From assembly GCA_963674895.2 (NCBI GenBank), contig CAXXCY010000002.1, positions 744,001 through 808,000 of the forward strand: DNA of 64,000 bases. The letters run 5' to 3'. Within the stretch, counting starts at the first letter, position 1; each line of letters begins with the position of its first letter. This document shows, one piece after another, positions 1 to 7,953 of this stretch. The position numbers and the translations under genes were made by a program. Under the pieces are notes generated by a model. It saw only the letters and a list, made by a program, of their open reading frames with translations. It ran no database searches and had not been told where the DNA came from. This stretch comes from CAXXOK01 sp963674895. Lineage in GTDB: Bacteria > Bacillota > Clostridia > Christensenellales > Aristaeellaceae.

Positions 1-2
1 GC

Positions 3-959
3 GCGGAGAGCAACGGCGTGGTGATCGCGGACCCGGGCGAAGCCTGGTATATGGAAATCTACACCGGGCACCAATGGCTCGCGATCAAGCTGCCGGAGGA
101 TAAGGTCGCCGTGATCCCCAACGAGGCGGTGATCGGCTTCGCGGATACCAGCGATACCGAAAACGTAATCGCAACCCCGGATTTCTGGGAATTTGCTCAA
201 AAGCATGATTTTCTGGTCGAGAGCGACGGTCAGCCGCACGCAGCCATGACCTATGGCGAGGACCGGTTTGACACGCTGAACTTGAACGGCAATCAATACC
301 GCATCTGGGGCGCCCGCCATTTCCTCGCGCCTTCCCAGACCGGGGATATCGATTTGACCGCCTATTACGACGCGTTTTTTGTGCCCGATGGAAAGGTGAG
401 CCTTGCCGATTGCATGGAGCTTATGCGCTACCGCTATGAGGACACGGAGTACAATACCAACATAAGCAAGCATTGCCGGCCTATCGGCGTGAACTACACG
501 GAAGCCGCGCATCTGTTCTGGCTTCGGGATAACCTGCCGATTGTGGAGTGGGTTGCGCTGGCCAATCCGGAATTCAGCGTATTCCTGCCCCTGTACGGCA
601 ACCTGACCTCCACCCCCGAGGCATATACGAAGGACACGCTCTTAAGCAGCCCGGACGTCGCCTATTTCAGCTTCCGGAGCCTGTCCAACCTCTGCGTGGA
701 GGACCGCGAGCGGTACGGCGCGGACGTGCGTACATACTGGAAGGCGATGGAAACCCTGCTGATCGGCAATATGCCCGCCATGGACCAGGCGTACCTTGAC
801 TCAGGATGCGATGGGGATGTGGCCGCACAGCTGTTTGCCGATATCGCAAACAACGCGCTGGATGCTTCCGGGCGGCTGTTCAGCCAGGTGATGGATCAGC
901 GGATCCGGCGCATGGCGTATACCGAGGATGATTTTATGAACCGGTATCAGGACCGGTGA
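3..959 (+). CDS. Peptidase family C69 dipeptidase, C-terminal part
   Basis: The reading frame is open to the left edge, so this is the 3' part of a longer gene; the first in-frame GTG at 18 is not a believable start because coding sequence continues upstream of it. The segment ADPGEAWYMEI followed by GHQWLAIK and VAVIPNEA matches the region of C69 (PepD-like) dipeptidases that follows the catalytic domain core. The N-terminal nucleophile cysteine expected for the family would lie outside the window. The family hydrolyses dipeptides; whether this one is secreted cannot be seen. The gene converges with the methyltransferase on the other strand, and a folded repeat begins three bases after its TGA stop. 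Confidence 0.8.
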   Translation, partial: AESNGVVIADPGEAWYMEIYTGHQWLAIKLPEDKVAVIPNEAVIGFADTSDTENVIATPDFWEFAQKHDFLVESDGQPHAAMTYGEDRFDTLNLNGNQYRIWGARHFLAPSQTGDIDLTAYYDAFFVPDGKVSLADCMELMRYRYEDTEYNTNISKHCRPIGVNYTEAAHLFWLRDNLPIVEWVALANPEFSVFLPLYGNLTSTPEAYTKDTLLSSPDVAYFSFRSLSNLCVEDRERYGADVRTYWKAMETLLIGNMPAMDQAYLDSGCDGDVAAQLFADIANNALDASGRLFSQVMDQRIRRMAYTEDDFMNRYQDR

Positions 960-962
960 TAG

Positions 963-1125
963 TATACTGATTCCAATCTTTAATACTATATAGATTGCGA
1001 GTATTTTGGCCGTAATCAAGAAGAGGAAACGCAGGTGTAGCCGGATGCTACATCAAGTTTTCTCGACGATGAGTACGGGCAAAAGACGAAGCGAGATGAT
1101 AGTGTTAAGGGTTGGAATTAGTATA
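963..1125. repeat. Folded repeat, copy 1, between convergent genes
   Basis: A 163 bp element whose ends are inverted repeats: the left arm starting TATACTGATTCC pairs with the right arm ending GGAATTAGTATA, giving a stem of about 26 pairs with a few G-T pairs. Inside are a second stem (TTTTGGCCG with CGGGCAAAA, one mismatch), a third (GAGGAAA with TTTTCTC) and an apical hairpin (GTGTAGC with GCTACAT). A second copy lies at 4912-5073 in the same orientation. It begins right after the stop of the dipeptidase gene, and its right arm supplies the TAC TAA end of the methyltransferase gene on the minus strand. It could act as a two-way terminator or mRNA 3' end, or be a small non-autonomous mobile element. 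Confidence 0.85.
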
Positions 1126-2224
1126 AATACAACTCACATTCCAGCCGCCCGTTATACAGGCGGCGTTTTTGCGTTGCGCGGCGGCCGAAATAACGCTCGA
1201 ACGCCGGATCGGCGCACAGCGCGCCCATCGCCCAGGTTGGATGCCGCTTGAGCAGGAAGCCCAGCTCGCGGTAGAGCGCGTGGCAGCTTTCGGTATCCGA
1301 CAGCCGTTCGCCGTAGGGCGGGTTGCACAGAAACACGCCGTTTTGCTGCGGGAGGTTGAGCGTGCGCAGGTCCTGTACATCCACGGGGATGCGGTAGGCG
1401 AGGCCTGCCTGCGCGATATGCCTTTCGCACAGCCCGATTGCTTCGGGGTCGATATCGCTGCCGCCGATATCGAACGCGGTTTCCGGCGCATAGGCGGCCT
1501 CCGCTTCCCGCCGGATGCTTTGCATGGCCTCCCCGGGCATGAATGGATACTTTTCACAGGCAAAGCTCCGCATAAGCCCGCTCGCGCGGTTCGTTGCCTG
1601 AAACGCGGCCTCGATTAAAAGCGTGCCCGTGCCGCAGCAGGGATCGTACAGCGGCATGTTAGGCTTCCACGGGGAAAGTGTAACCATGGCCGCCGCGAGC
1701 GTTTCCCGTAGCGGCGCTTCGCCGTTCCAGGTGCGGTATCCGCGTCGGTTGAGCGCGTCGCCGCTCATGTCCAGCGTCACGCGAAGCCGATCGCCGCGGA
1801 TGGCGGCTTCGACCGTGAAGGGCACGCCGGTTTCCGGAAGCGCAGACACGCGGTGCTTTTCCATCAGGCGGTTTACGATCGCCTTTTTAGCGACGGACTG
1901 GCAGTCGCGCACGCTCATCAGTTGGCTGCGTACGCACTTCCCCTCGACGAGGATCGCCGAGTCGGGCTGCATATAGGCTTCCCAGGGGATGCCGCCGACG
2001 GCCTGAAACAGGTCCTCAAAGGTCTTCGCTTCGCCCTCGTAGAGCACCAGCAGCACGCGGTCGGCAGTCCTGAGCCACAGGTTGGCGCGCAGCGCGTCGG
2101 CCGGCTCCCCGGAAAAGCGCGCGCCGCCGGGCTCGGCCTTTGCGCTCAGGTGCATATGCCGCAGTTCGGACGCCGCGACGCCCTCCAGCCCGAAGGCCGC
2201 CGAGGCGATAAACGTATGTTCCAT
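1118..2224 (-). CDS. THUMP-domain class I RNA (guanine-N2) methyltransferase
   Basis: A 368-residue protein of the RlmL/YpsC type, expected to methylate a guanine of 23S rRNA using S-adenosylmethionine. An N-terminal ferredoxin-like/THUMP part (about residues 5-150) precedes a Rossmann methyltransferase with the SAM loop DPCCGTGTLLIEAAF (about 190) and the catalytic motif NPPYGER (about 301), typical of N2-guanine methyltransferases. The start at 2224 is chosen because CGGAGGAAT lies just upstream and the protein then begins MEHTFIASAAFGLE, the usual family start; the longer open frame upstream is not coding. The last two codons (TAC TAA) lie in the arm of the folded repeat. It is divergent from the HD-domain gene. 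Confidence 0.88.
   Translation of the reverse strand: MEHTFIASAAFGLEGVAASELRHMHLSAKAEPGGARFSGEPADALRANLWLRTADRVLLVLYEGEAKTFEDLFQAVGGIPWEAYMQPDSAILVEGKCVRSQLMSVRDCQSVAKKAIVNRLMEKHRVSALPETGVPFTVEAAIRGDRLRVTLDMSGDALNRRGYRTWNGEAPLRETLAAAMVTLSPWKPNMPLYDPCCGTGTLLIEAAFQATNRASGLMRSFACEKYPFMPGEAMQSIRREAEAAYAPETAFDIGGSDIDPEAIGLCERHIAQAGLAYRIPVDVQDLRTLNLPQQNGVFLCNPPYGERLSDTESCHALYRELGFLLKRHPTWAMGALCADPAFERYFGRRATQKRRLYNGRLECELYLY
1144..1170 (+). terminator. Candidate terminator for the dipeptidase gene
   Basis: GCCGCC and GGCGGC form a six-pair stem with a nine-base loop, followed by GTTTTTG on the plus strand. It lies inside the 3' end of the opposing methyltransferase gene. The stem is short, so this is tentative; the neighbouring folded repeat may do the same job. 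Confidence 0.4.
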
Positions 2225-2322
2225 CGTATTCCTCCGTTCCCTGCCAGTGTACGATGGAACGCGCGAATTGTAAATGGCAAAGGAATATATGTAGTTCCAG
2301 CCATATTTCCAAATATAGAACC

Positions 2323-2351
2323 TTTTCATCCGGCGCGCGGTTGTGTACAAT
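2323..2351 (+). promoter_or_regulatory. Candidate promoter of the HD-domain gene
   Basis: TTTTCA, a 17 bp spacer and TACAAT (2346-2351) precede the gene start by about 26 bp. The -10 box is good and the -35 box fair. The remaining 150 bp between the two divergent genes shows no other clear signal. Confidence 0.4.
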
Positions 2352-2377
2352 GGGGGAAGAGGGCGGAGGTGGATACG

Positions 2378-2869
2378 GTGACCGGACAGGTGGCGCTGCA
2401 GATGATTGCCTATTACCGCGGCGACGCGCGGCGGATTAACCATTTTCTGAAGGTGCACGGTTTCGCGCGGGCGATCGGCACCGGGGAGAAGCTGGACGAA
2501 AAAACGCAGGAAATCCTGGAGATCGCGGCGCTGACGCATGATATCGGCATCAAAAACAGCGAGGCGAAGTTCGGCAGTTCCGCGGGTTCGTACCAGCAGA
2601 CCGAGGGCCCGCCCGAGGCGGAAAAACTGCTGCGCGGCCTTGCTGTGGAGGAAAGCGTGATCGCACGCGTCTGCTGGCTGATCGCGCGCCATCACACCTA
2701 CAGGGATATCGAAGGATTGGATTACCAAATCCTCGTGGAGGCCGATTTTCTGGTCAACGCCTGCGAGGACGGCCTGAGCGCGGAGGCGATCGGCGCGTTT
2801 GGGCGCAAGGTGTTCAGGACGAAAACCGGGAAAGCGCTGCTCGATGCCCTGTATGGCGATCCGGAATGA
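2378..2869 (+). CDS. HD-domain metal-dependent phosphohydrolase
   Basis: A 163-residue single-domain protein of the HD superfamily. The metal-binding signature is visible as a His in the first helices (INHFLKVHGFARAIG), the HD pair in ALTHDIGI and a later HH in IARHHTY. Such proteins hydrolyse phosphate esters or nucleotides; the substrate here is unknown. The GTG start at 2378 is preferred because GGAGG stands 7 bases before it and the promoter-like TACAAT lies just upstream; the open frame extends further but is not coding there. The gene is followed within 60 bp by deoB on the same strand, so a link to nucleoside metabolism is possible but not shown. Confidence 0.7.
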   Translation: MTGQVALQMIAYYRGDARRINHFLKVHGFARAIGTGEKLDEKTQEILEIAALTHDIGIKNSEAKFGSSAGSYQQTEGPPEAEKLLRGLAVEESVIARVCWLIARHHTYRDIEGLDYQILVEADFLVNACEDGLSAEAIGAFGRKVFRTKTGKALLDALYGDPE

Positions 2870-2921
2870 AATCGTGTACAATGAAAGCAAATAAGGACCG
2901 TAAGAACAGGAGATGCGTAAC

Positions 2922-4082
2922 ATGCGCGTATTTTTAATCGTACTGGATTCCGTGGGCGCGGGCGAACTGCCGGACGCCGCCGCGTACGGCGACGAGGGAG
3001 CGAACACGCTGGCCCATGTGCTGATAGCGGAAAACCCAAACCTGCCCAACCTCAGGCAAATGGGGCTGTGCTCGATCGAAACCATGCCCTGCGAAACGCC
3101 GGCCGGGGCGGTCGGCGCGGCGGGCAGGGCCAGGGAAAAAAGCCCCGGCAAGGATACCACCACCGGGCACTGGGAGATGGCGGGCATCCGGCTTTTAAAA
3201 CCCTTCCCGACCTATCCGGACGGCTTCCCGCCCGGGGTGATCGCGGACTTTGAGCGCGCCATCGGCCGGAAAACACTGGGCAACTATGCCGCAAGCGGCA
3301 CCGTGATCATCGAGGATCTCGGTGAGGAGCACCTGCGCACGGGCTATCCCATCGTGTACACCTCGGCGGACAGCGTATTCCAGATCGCCTGCAACGAGGA
3401 GATCATCCCGCTTGATACGCTCTACGAATGGTGCGAAACCGCGCGCGCCCAGCTGCACGGGGATCACAACGTGGGCCGCGTAATCGCCCGCCCGTTTATC
3501 GGCAGGCACAGGGGCGGCTTTACGCGCACCAAAGGCCGCAGGGATTTCAGCGTCGTGCCGCCCGGGCCGACGATTTTGGACGTGCTCCTGGAAAACGGCT
3601 ATTTTACGATGGGCATCGGCAAGATCGAGGATATCTTCGCGCACAGGGGGCTTCAGGAAAGCGTGCATTCCGCGGGCAACCCCGCCTGTATGGACGAGTG
3701 GATGAAAACGATGCGGCGCGATTTCAGCGGCCTTGTGTTCATCAACCTGGTGGACTTTGACATGCTCTACGGCCACCGCCGCGATACGCGAGCCTACGCC
3801 GGCGCGCTGGAGGAATTCGACGTGAAGCTGGGCGAGGCGAAGGCCATGGCGCGGGAGGACGACCTGTTCATCATCACCGCCGACCACGGCTGCGATCCCA
3901 CCTTCCGCGGCACCGACCACACGCGCGAGCACGCGCCGGTCCTCGCGTGGTCAAGGCGGATGAAGACGCTTGTTAATCTCGGCACGCGGGCGACCTTTGC
4001 CGATATCGCGGCAACGATTGCCGACCTGTTCGGCCTCCAGGAGCGCTTCAGCGCCGAATCCTTTGCCGGTCTATTGAAATAG
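2922..4082 (+). CDS. deoB: Phosphopentomutase
   Basis: DeoB interconverts (deoxy)ribose 1-phosphate and 5-phosphate, feeding sugars released by nucleoside phosphorylases into the pentose pathway. The 386-residue protein has the alkaline-phosphatase-superfamily metal sites: the N-terminal DSVGAGELPDAAAYGD motif, the phosphorylated threonine region KDTTTGHWEMAG and the C-terminal TADHGCDPTFRGTDHTRE. An ATG at 2913 is possible, but AGGAG overlaps it and sits nine bases before the ATG at 2922, which is preferred. A TACAAT -10 box at 2877-2882 may start its own transcript. The purine nucleoside phosphorylase gene follows 12 bp downstream, a usual salvage pairing. Confidence 0.95.
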   Translation: MRVFLIVLDSVGAGELPDAAAYGDEGANTLAHVLIAENPNLPNLRQMGLCSIETMPCETPAGAVGAAGRAREKSPGKDTTTGHWEMAGIRLLKPFPTYPDGFPPGVIADFERAIGRKTLGNYAASGTVIIEDLGEEHLRTGYPIVYTSADSVFQIACNEEIIPLDTLYEWCETARAQLHGDHNVGRVIARPFIGRHRGGFTRTKGRRDFSVVPPGPTILDVLLENGYFTMGIGKIEDIFAHRGLQESVHSAGNPACMDEWMKTMRRDFSGLVFINLVDFDMLYGHRRDTRAYAGALEEFDVKLGEAKAMAREDDLFIITADHGCDPTFRGTDHTREHAPVLAWSRRMKTLVNLGTRATFADIAATIADLFGLQERFSAESFAGLLK

Positions 4083-4094
4083 GAGGACGCACCC

Positions 4095-4910
4095 ATGACA
4101 TATTTGGAAAAAATCGACCAGGCGGCGGAGACGATCCTGCGCGAATGCGGCGCGGCGGAGATCGCCGTGGTGCTGGGCAGCGGGCTGGGCGATTACGCCA
4201 GGCGGCTGGCGGATGCCAAAACCATACCGTATACGGATATCCCGCATTTCCCGATGTCCACCGTGGAGGGCCACGCGGGCAACTGGCACGCGGGCACGCT
4301 TTTTCATAAGCGCATGTATTTGATGCAGGGCCGCTTCCACGCCTACGAGGGCCACAGCATGGAGGACGTCACCATGCCCATCCGCGTCATGGCCCGGCTC
4401 GGCGTGAAAACCCTGATATTGACCAACGCCGCGGGCGGAGTCAATACGTCGTTCCCGCAGGGCTGCCTGATGCTGATCGACGACGTCATCAACCTCTCGG
4501 GTCGTAACCCCTTGATCGGCACCAACCTCAAGGAATTCGGCCCGCGCTTCCCCGATATGACCTATGCGCTGGACCCGAAGCTAAAACAACTGGCGAAGGA
4601 TACCGCGAAGGAATTGGGTATCCCGCTGGAACAGGGCGTGTACTGCTGGCTGTCGGGGCCCAGCTACGAAACGCCCGCGGAAATACGCGCCCTGCGCATT
4701 CTGGGCGTGGACGCCGTGGGCATGTCCACCGTGCCCGAGATCATCGTGGGCCGGCACAGCGGCATGAAGGTGCTCGGGATCAGCTGCATCACCAACATGG
4801 CGGCGGGAATACTCGATCAGGAGCTGGACATGTATGAGGTGATCGAAACCGGCAAGCGCGTGAAACACATCTTCGCCAAGCTGATCGACGGGATCATTCA
4901 AAAATTATAA
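4095..4910 (+). CDS. punA: Purine nucleoside phosphorylase (inosine/guanosine type)
   Basis: A 271-residue trimeric-type PNP, which cleaves inosine or guanosine with phosphate to base and ribose 1-phosphate. Family landmarks are the phosphate loop VVLGSGLGDYA near the start, the GRFHAYEGH segment, TNAAGGV, the purine-site SGPSYETPAE and GMSTVPE, and the late ITNMAAGI. It is 12 bp downstream of deoB with GGAGG before the ATG, so the two are co-transcribed: the ribose 1-phosphate made here is the substrate of DeoB. The TAA stop is followed after one base by the second copy of the folded repeat. Confidence 0.95.
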   Translation: MTYLEKIDQAAETILRECGAAEIAVVLGSGLGDYARRLADAKTIPYTDIPHFPMSTVEGHAGNWHAGTLFHKRMYLMQGRFHAYEGHSMEDVTMPIRVMARLGVKTLILTNAAGGVNTSFPQGCLMLIDDVINLSGRNPLIGTNLKEFGPRFPDMTYALDPKLKQLAKDTAKELGIPLEQGVYCWLSGPSYETPAEIRALRILGVDAVGMSTVPEIIVGRHSGMKVLGISCITNMAAGILDQELDMYEVIETGKRVKHIFAKLIDGIIQKL

Positions 4911-4911
4911 A

Positions 4912-5073
4912 AATACTGATCCCAATCTTTAATGCTATATGGATTGCAAGTATTTTGCCCGAAGTCTAGGAGAGGAAACGCAGGTGTAGCGGTGTCTACA
5001 TCAAGCTTTCTCGACAAAAAATGCGGGCAAAAGACGATGCAAGACAATAGTGTTAAGGGTTGGGATGAGTATT
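4912..5073. repeat. Folded repeat, copy 2, between convergent genes
   Basis: A 162 bp element matching the copy at 963-1125 over its whole length. The outer arms AATACTGATCCC and GGGATGAGTATT pair, the inner arms TTTTGCCCG and CGGGCAAAA pair perfectly, and the loop block GAGGAAACGCAGGTGTAG is identical in both copies. Two base pairs of the outer stem differ between the copies on both sides at once (T-A against A-T at the end pair; T-A against C-G ten pairs in), so pairing is kept. It fills the gap from one base past the punA stop to the stop codon of the opposing uridine kinase gene. Confidence 0.85.
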
Positions 5074-5680
5074 AGTTGAGCGCGTCGCGCACATAACCCG
5101 CTAAAATATCCACAATCCGGGCATTCCGCCCGCCGTTTGCCACAATCACATCCGCAAGCTCGATGTAGTTGCGGATGTATTTTAAATACATGGGCTTTAC
5201 AGTGGTGAGGTACTGCGCCGAAATATTGTCGATGGACCGGCCGCGCTCGTTGATATCGCGCTCGATACGCCGGAGCAGACAGATGTCCGGCTCCACGCTG
5301 ATGTAGAGCTTCAAAAACATCTTTTCGCACAGCCGGGGATCAAAAAACACGTGGATACCCTCCACGATGCACACGTCCTTGGGGTGTATCCACTCGTCGT
5401 TATGGTCGGCGCGGCGGTGCACGGAATAATCGTAGGCCTTGCGGGTGATTGGCTTGCCGGAGAGCAGCGCCGTGATATCCCTGAGAAACAGGTCGTGGTC
5501 GAAGATGGCGGGCTCGTCGAAGTTCTGCCGCGCCCGTTCCGAAAAGCTGAGGTTGGGGAGATCGAGGTAATAGCTGTCGTGGTTGATGATCGTGCAGCTG
5601 TCGCCGATGGCGGTTTTCAGTTCTTCGGCCAGCGTGCTTTTACCGCTTCCGCTGGCCCCGCAGATTCCAATCAGGAGCAT
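5072..5680 (-). CDS. udk: Uridine kinase
   Basis: A 202-residue P-loop kinase that phosphorylates uridine or cytidine to the 5'-monophosphate in pyrimidine salvage. It has the Walker A loop GASGSGKS at residues 8-15, the NHDSYY substrate motif, FDEPAIFD, and the YDYSVH and VEGIHVFF segments typical of Udk. RRIERDINERGRS is the lid region. The length matches the family. The start has GGAGAG upstream. The gene lies 16 bp downstream of the SpoIID-like gene on the same strand, so the two may share a transcript. Its TAA stop overlaps the right end of the folded repeat. Confidence 0.88.
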   Translation of the reverse strand: MLLIGICGASGSGKSTLAEELKTAIGDSCTIINHDSYYLDLPNLSFSERARQNFDEPAIFDHDLFLRDITALLSGKPITRKAYDYSVHRRADHNDEWIHPKDVCIVEGIHVFFDPRLCEKMFLKLYISVEPDICLLRRIERDINERGRSIDNISAQYLTTVKPMYLKYIRNYIELADVIVANGGRNARIVDILAGYVRDALN

Positions 5681-5696
5681 GGGATACTCTCCGTTC

Positions 5697-7511
5697 CTAT
5701 TCTTTTTCCAAAAACTCTTCCATCACATAGCCTTCGACTACATCTGTCTTCACGTGCACCCAGCCCTCTTGCGGCATGCGTTCCAGCACCAGCAGGCGCT
5801 GGCCCTTGTACAGCAGCATGAGGATATCGGCGGCAAGGTTGGGTTCCGCGCGCAGGTTGAGCCAGGAGTTCTCGCCGATGTTTTCCACCGTCGCGTACCA
5901 CTGCCCCTCGCCCGCGGTCCCGGTCACGGGCATCAGCGTGGGGCGCGGCGTGGGGGATGGCGGCGGGTCCGCTTCCTTGGTGAACACCGAGGAGACGGAA
6001 GGCAAGGCTTTCGCTGCGCTCGGGTAGCGCATCAGCACCGCGCCGGGGTAATAAAACGACAGGATATCGGCATATCCCATCCCGTACTGGCCGGCCATCC
6101 ATTCCGCGCCGTACTGGCTCATGCCCACACCGTGGCCGAACCGGCGGGATTCCACGACGAACGCCTGGTCGGTCTGTGCAACAGTCCACAGCTCGTTTTC
6201 ATACTGGTTGATGCTCAGGGACAGGGCCTTCTCCGCGTCCGGGAAGATAGGGAAGGAGAGCGATACCTCGCCGCTTGCCGGCACAAACGGGCCGTATACC
6301 GGCGTCGGAGTCGCGGTGGGCGCGGGGGTTTGCGTGGGAACGGGCGTAGCCGTTTCCTGCCCGGGCGCCGCGGTAAACAGGCTGATCTCGATCTCGTCGG
6401 TCAGGGCGGAGGTGAGGATGTGGGACGTGATGATGACGGGATCGGTGCGCGTGCGCGCGGAGTAGGTAAACGTGATATGGAACATCGTATACAGCCGGGA
6501 GGGCGCGGCGAACTTCGGCGTATCCACGGACACGGCGGAAATGGAATCGATGCGCAGGCTTTCGCCCGCGGGATCGTACCCCTGCTTTTCCAGGGTTTCT
6601 TGTAGCGTTTTGGCGATCAGGGCGCGCAGGCCGTAGGGCGTCTGTTCGATATCCAGCGCCGTCTTGGGCAGTACGGCGGTTTTCACGACGCTTTTGGGGT
6701 TTTCCAGATCGTATGGATCGTCCCGCATGTCCAGATATCCGGTATCCTCGCCCGCGCCCCATTGGTTTTCCACAAGCTCGGTCTGCCCGCCGTTGGAGGA
6801 ACCGTAATAGCACATGGCGAGGCCGCCGTTATAAAACGCGCATACGCCCGCGGTTTCCCGCACGGCTTCCGCGGTGTTCGTGTAGTCGAACCGCCGGCCT
6901 TTGAACACCTGATCGTTGGTGGTGTCGGCAAGGTCGTAATCGGACGGGCCGTTCCGCAGCGCCTTGCGCACGGCGTAGGTGCGCGCGGCGACGCTCTGCG
7001 CCTTCAGCGCCTCCAGGGGGAACGAATCGCTCATCTCGTAGGGCACGACGCCAAGCAGGTAGTCCTCCACCGCGATGGAGAGGACCGGGCGGAGCACGCC
7101 GTCGCGGACGGTCAGGCTGAGGTCGCCCTCGTACAGCGCGTCGCTCCCCGCGAAGCGCAAGCCGTTTTCGCCGCCCGCGTCCTGGTGGCGGGTGAGCGTA
7201 AGCGCGCTGCCGCTGCCCAGCCGCATACCCGCGAAATCGATGTACAGCCTGTCGCCGATCAACAGAACGGTGATTTCGCTCCCGTGGGGAAACAGCATCG
7301 TGACCCCGCCGATATCCGCGGTATAGGTTCCGTCGATCGCGATATCCGCCTGTGTGGTTAGCTCCAGGCGCGTGAGCAGGATGCGCAGCACGGCGGGCAT
7401 TGCGCCCGGCGCCGCGGGAACCGCGTCCGTACCCAGGCCCCGCAGCGGCGCAAGCAGCAGCGAAGCGAGCAGGCAGAGGGAAAGGATGAAACGGAAAGAA
7501 CGGGTTTTCAC
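5697..7511 (-). CDS. Secreted SpoIID/LytB-domain protein with C-terminal SH3-like domain
   Basis: A 604-residue exported protein. A hydrophobic signal peptide (about 1-27) is followed by an N-terminal region, a SpoIID domain starting near residue 148 with EDYLLGVVPYEM and AQSVAARTYA, a Pro/Thr-rich linker (TPVPTQTPAPTATPTP) that interrupts the domain, its closing GHGVGMSQYGAEWMA motif, and an SH3-like domain (WLNLRAEPN to the end) that probably binds the cell wall. SpoIID proteins are lytic transglycosylases acting on peptidoglycan stripped of stem peptides, and the Glu of VVPYEM fits the family's catalytic acid. The GTG start at 7511 is chosen for the GGAGG six bases upstream. It is not classical SpoIID, which lacks the linker and SH3 tail, so a vegetative wall role is also possible. 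Confidence 0.82.
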   Translation of the reverse strand: MKTRSFRFILSLCLLASLLLAPLRGLGTDAVPAAPGAMPAVLRILLTRLELTTQADIAIDGTYTADIGGVTMLFPHGSEITVLLIGDRLYIDFAGMRLGSGSALTLTRHQDAGGENGLRFAGSDALYEGDLSLTVRDGVLRPVLSIAVEDYLLGVVPYEMSDSFPLEALKAQSVAARTYAVRKALRNGPSDYDLADTTNDQVFKGRRFDYTNTAEAVRETAGVCAFYNGGLAMCYYGSSNGGQTELVENQWGAGEDTGYLDMRDDPYDLENPKSVVKTAVLPKTALDIEQTPYGLRALIAKTLQETLEKQGYDPAGESLRIDSISAVSVDTPKFAAPSRLYTMFHITFTYSARTRTDPVIITSHILTSALTDEIEISLFTAAPGQETATPVPTQTPAPTATPTPVYGPFVPASGEVSLSFPIFPDAEKALSLSINQYENELWTVAQTDQAFVVESRRFGHGVGMSQYGAEWMAGQYGMGYADILSFYYPGAVLMRYPSAAKALPSVSSVFTKEADPPPSPTPRPTLMPVTGTAGEGQWYATVENIGENSWLNLRAEPNLAADILMLLYKGQRLLVLERMPQEGWVHVKTDVVEGYVMEEFLEKE

Positions 7512-7527
7512 TGCAGGCCTCCCGTGG

Positions 7528-7953
7528 TCAGTCCTCGGGCTTGTGGATTGCATCGCAGTAGTAACAGCGGTAGGTATGCTTGTCACGGTCCGACAATATG
7601 AAAACGTGCTGGATCTCCTGCTCCGTCTGCGTGATGCAGCGCGGGTTTTTGCACTTGAGCACGTTCTTGATGCGCTCGGGCATGGTCAGCCGCTGCTTAT
7701 TGACCAGCTTGCCGTCCTGAATGGTGTTCACGGTCGCGCCCGGGTCGATGGAGCTGATGATCTCCAGGTTCAGGGGTATCAGCTCGTCGATCTTGATGAT
7801 ATCCTTGCGCCCCATGCGCTGGGATTTTGCGTTTTTGATGATGGCGACGGAGCAATCCAGCTTGTCCAGCTCCAGGTAACGGTAAACCCGCATGGCGCGG
7901 CCGGCGTGGATGTGGTCGATCACATAGCCGTCCTGAATTTCATTGATATTCAT
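7528..7953 (-). CDS. pyrI: Aspartate carbamoyltransferase regulatory chain
   Basis: A 141-residue PyrI, the nucleotide-binding regulatory subunit that joins PyrB trimers and carries CTP/ATP control. The N-terminal allosteric domain begins INEIQDGYVIDHI with GRAMRVYRYL. The C-terminal zinc domain has the four expected cysteines as CKNPRC and CYYC. The ATG overlaps the pyrB stop as ATGA, and GGAGG lies before it. It is the last gene of the pyrimidine operon. The SpoIID-like gene starts 17 bp downstream and could receive read-through. Confidence 0.93.
   Translation of the reverse strand: MNINEIQDGYVIDHIHAGRAMRVYRYLELDKLDCSVAIIKNAKSQRMGRKDIIKIDELIPLNLEIISSIDPGATVNTIQDGKLVNKQRLTMPERIKNVLKCKNPRCITQTEQEIQHVFILSDRDKHTYRCYYCDAIHKPED

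Noticed and set aside
2225..3187. Upstream extension of the methyltransferase frame
   Set aside because: The frame stays open across the HD-domain and deoB genes only by chance; a good ribosome site and family start lie at 2224.
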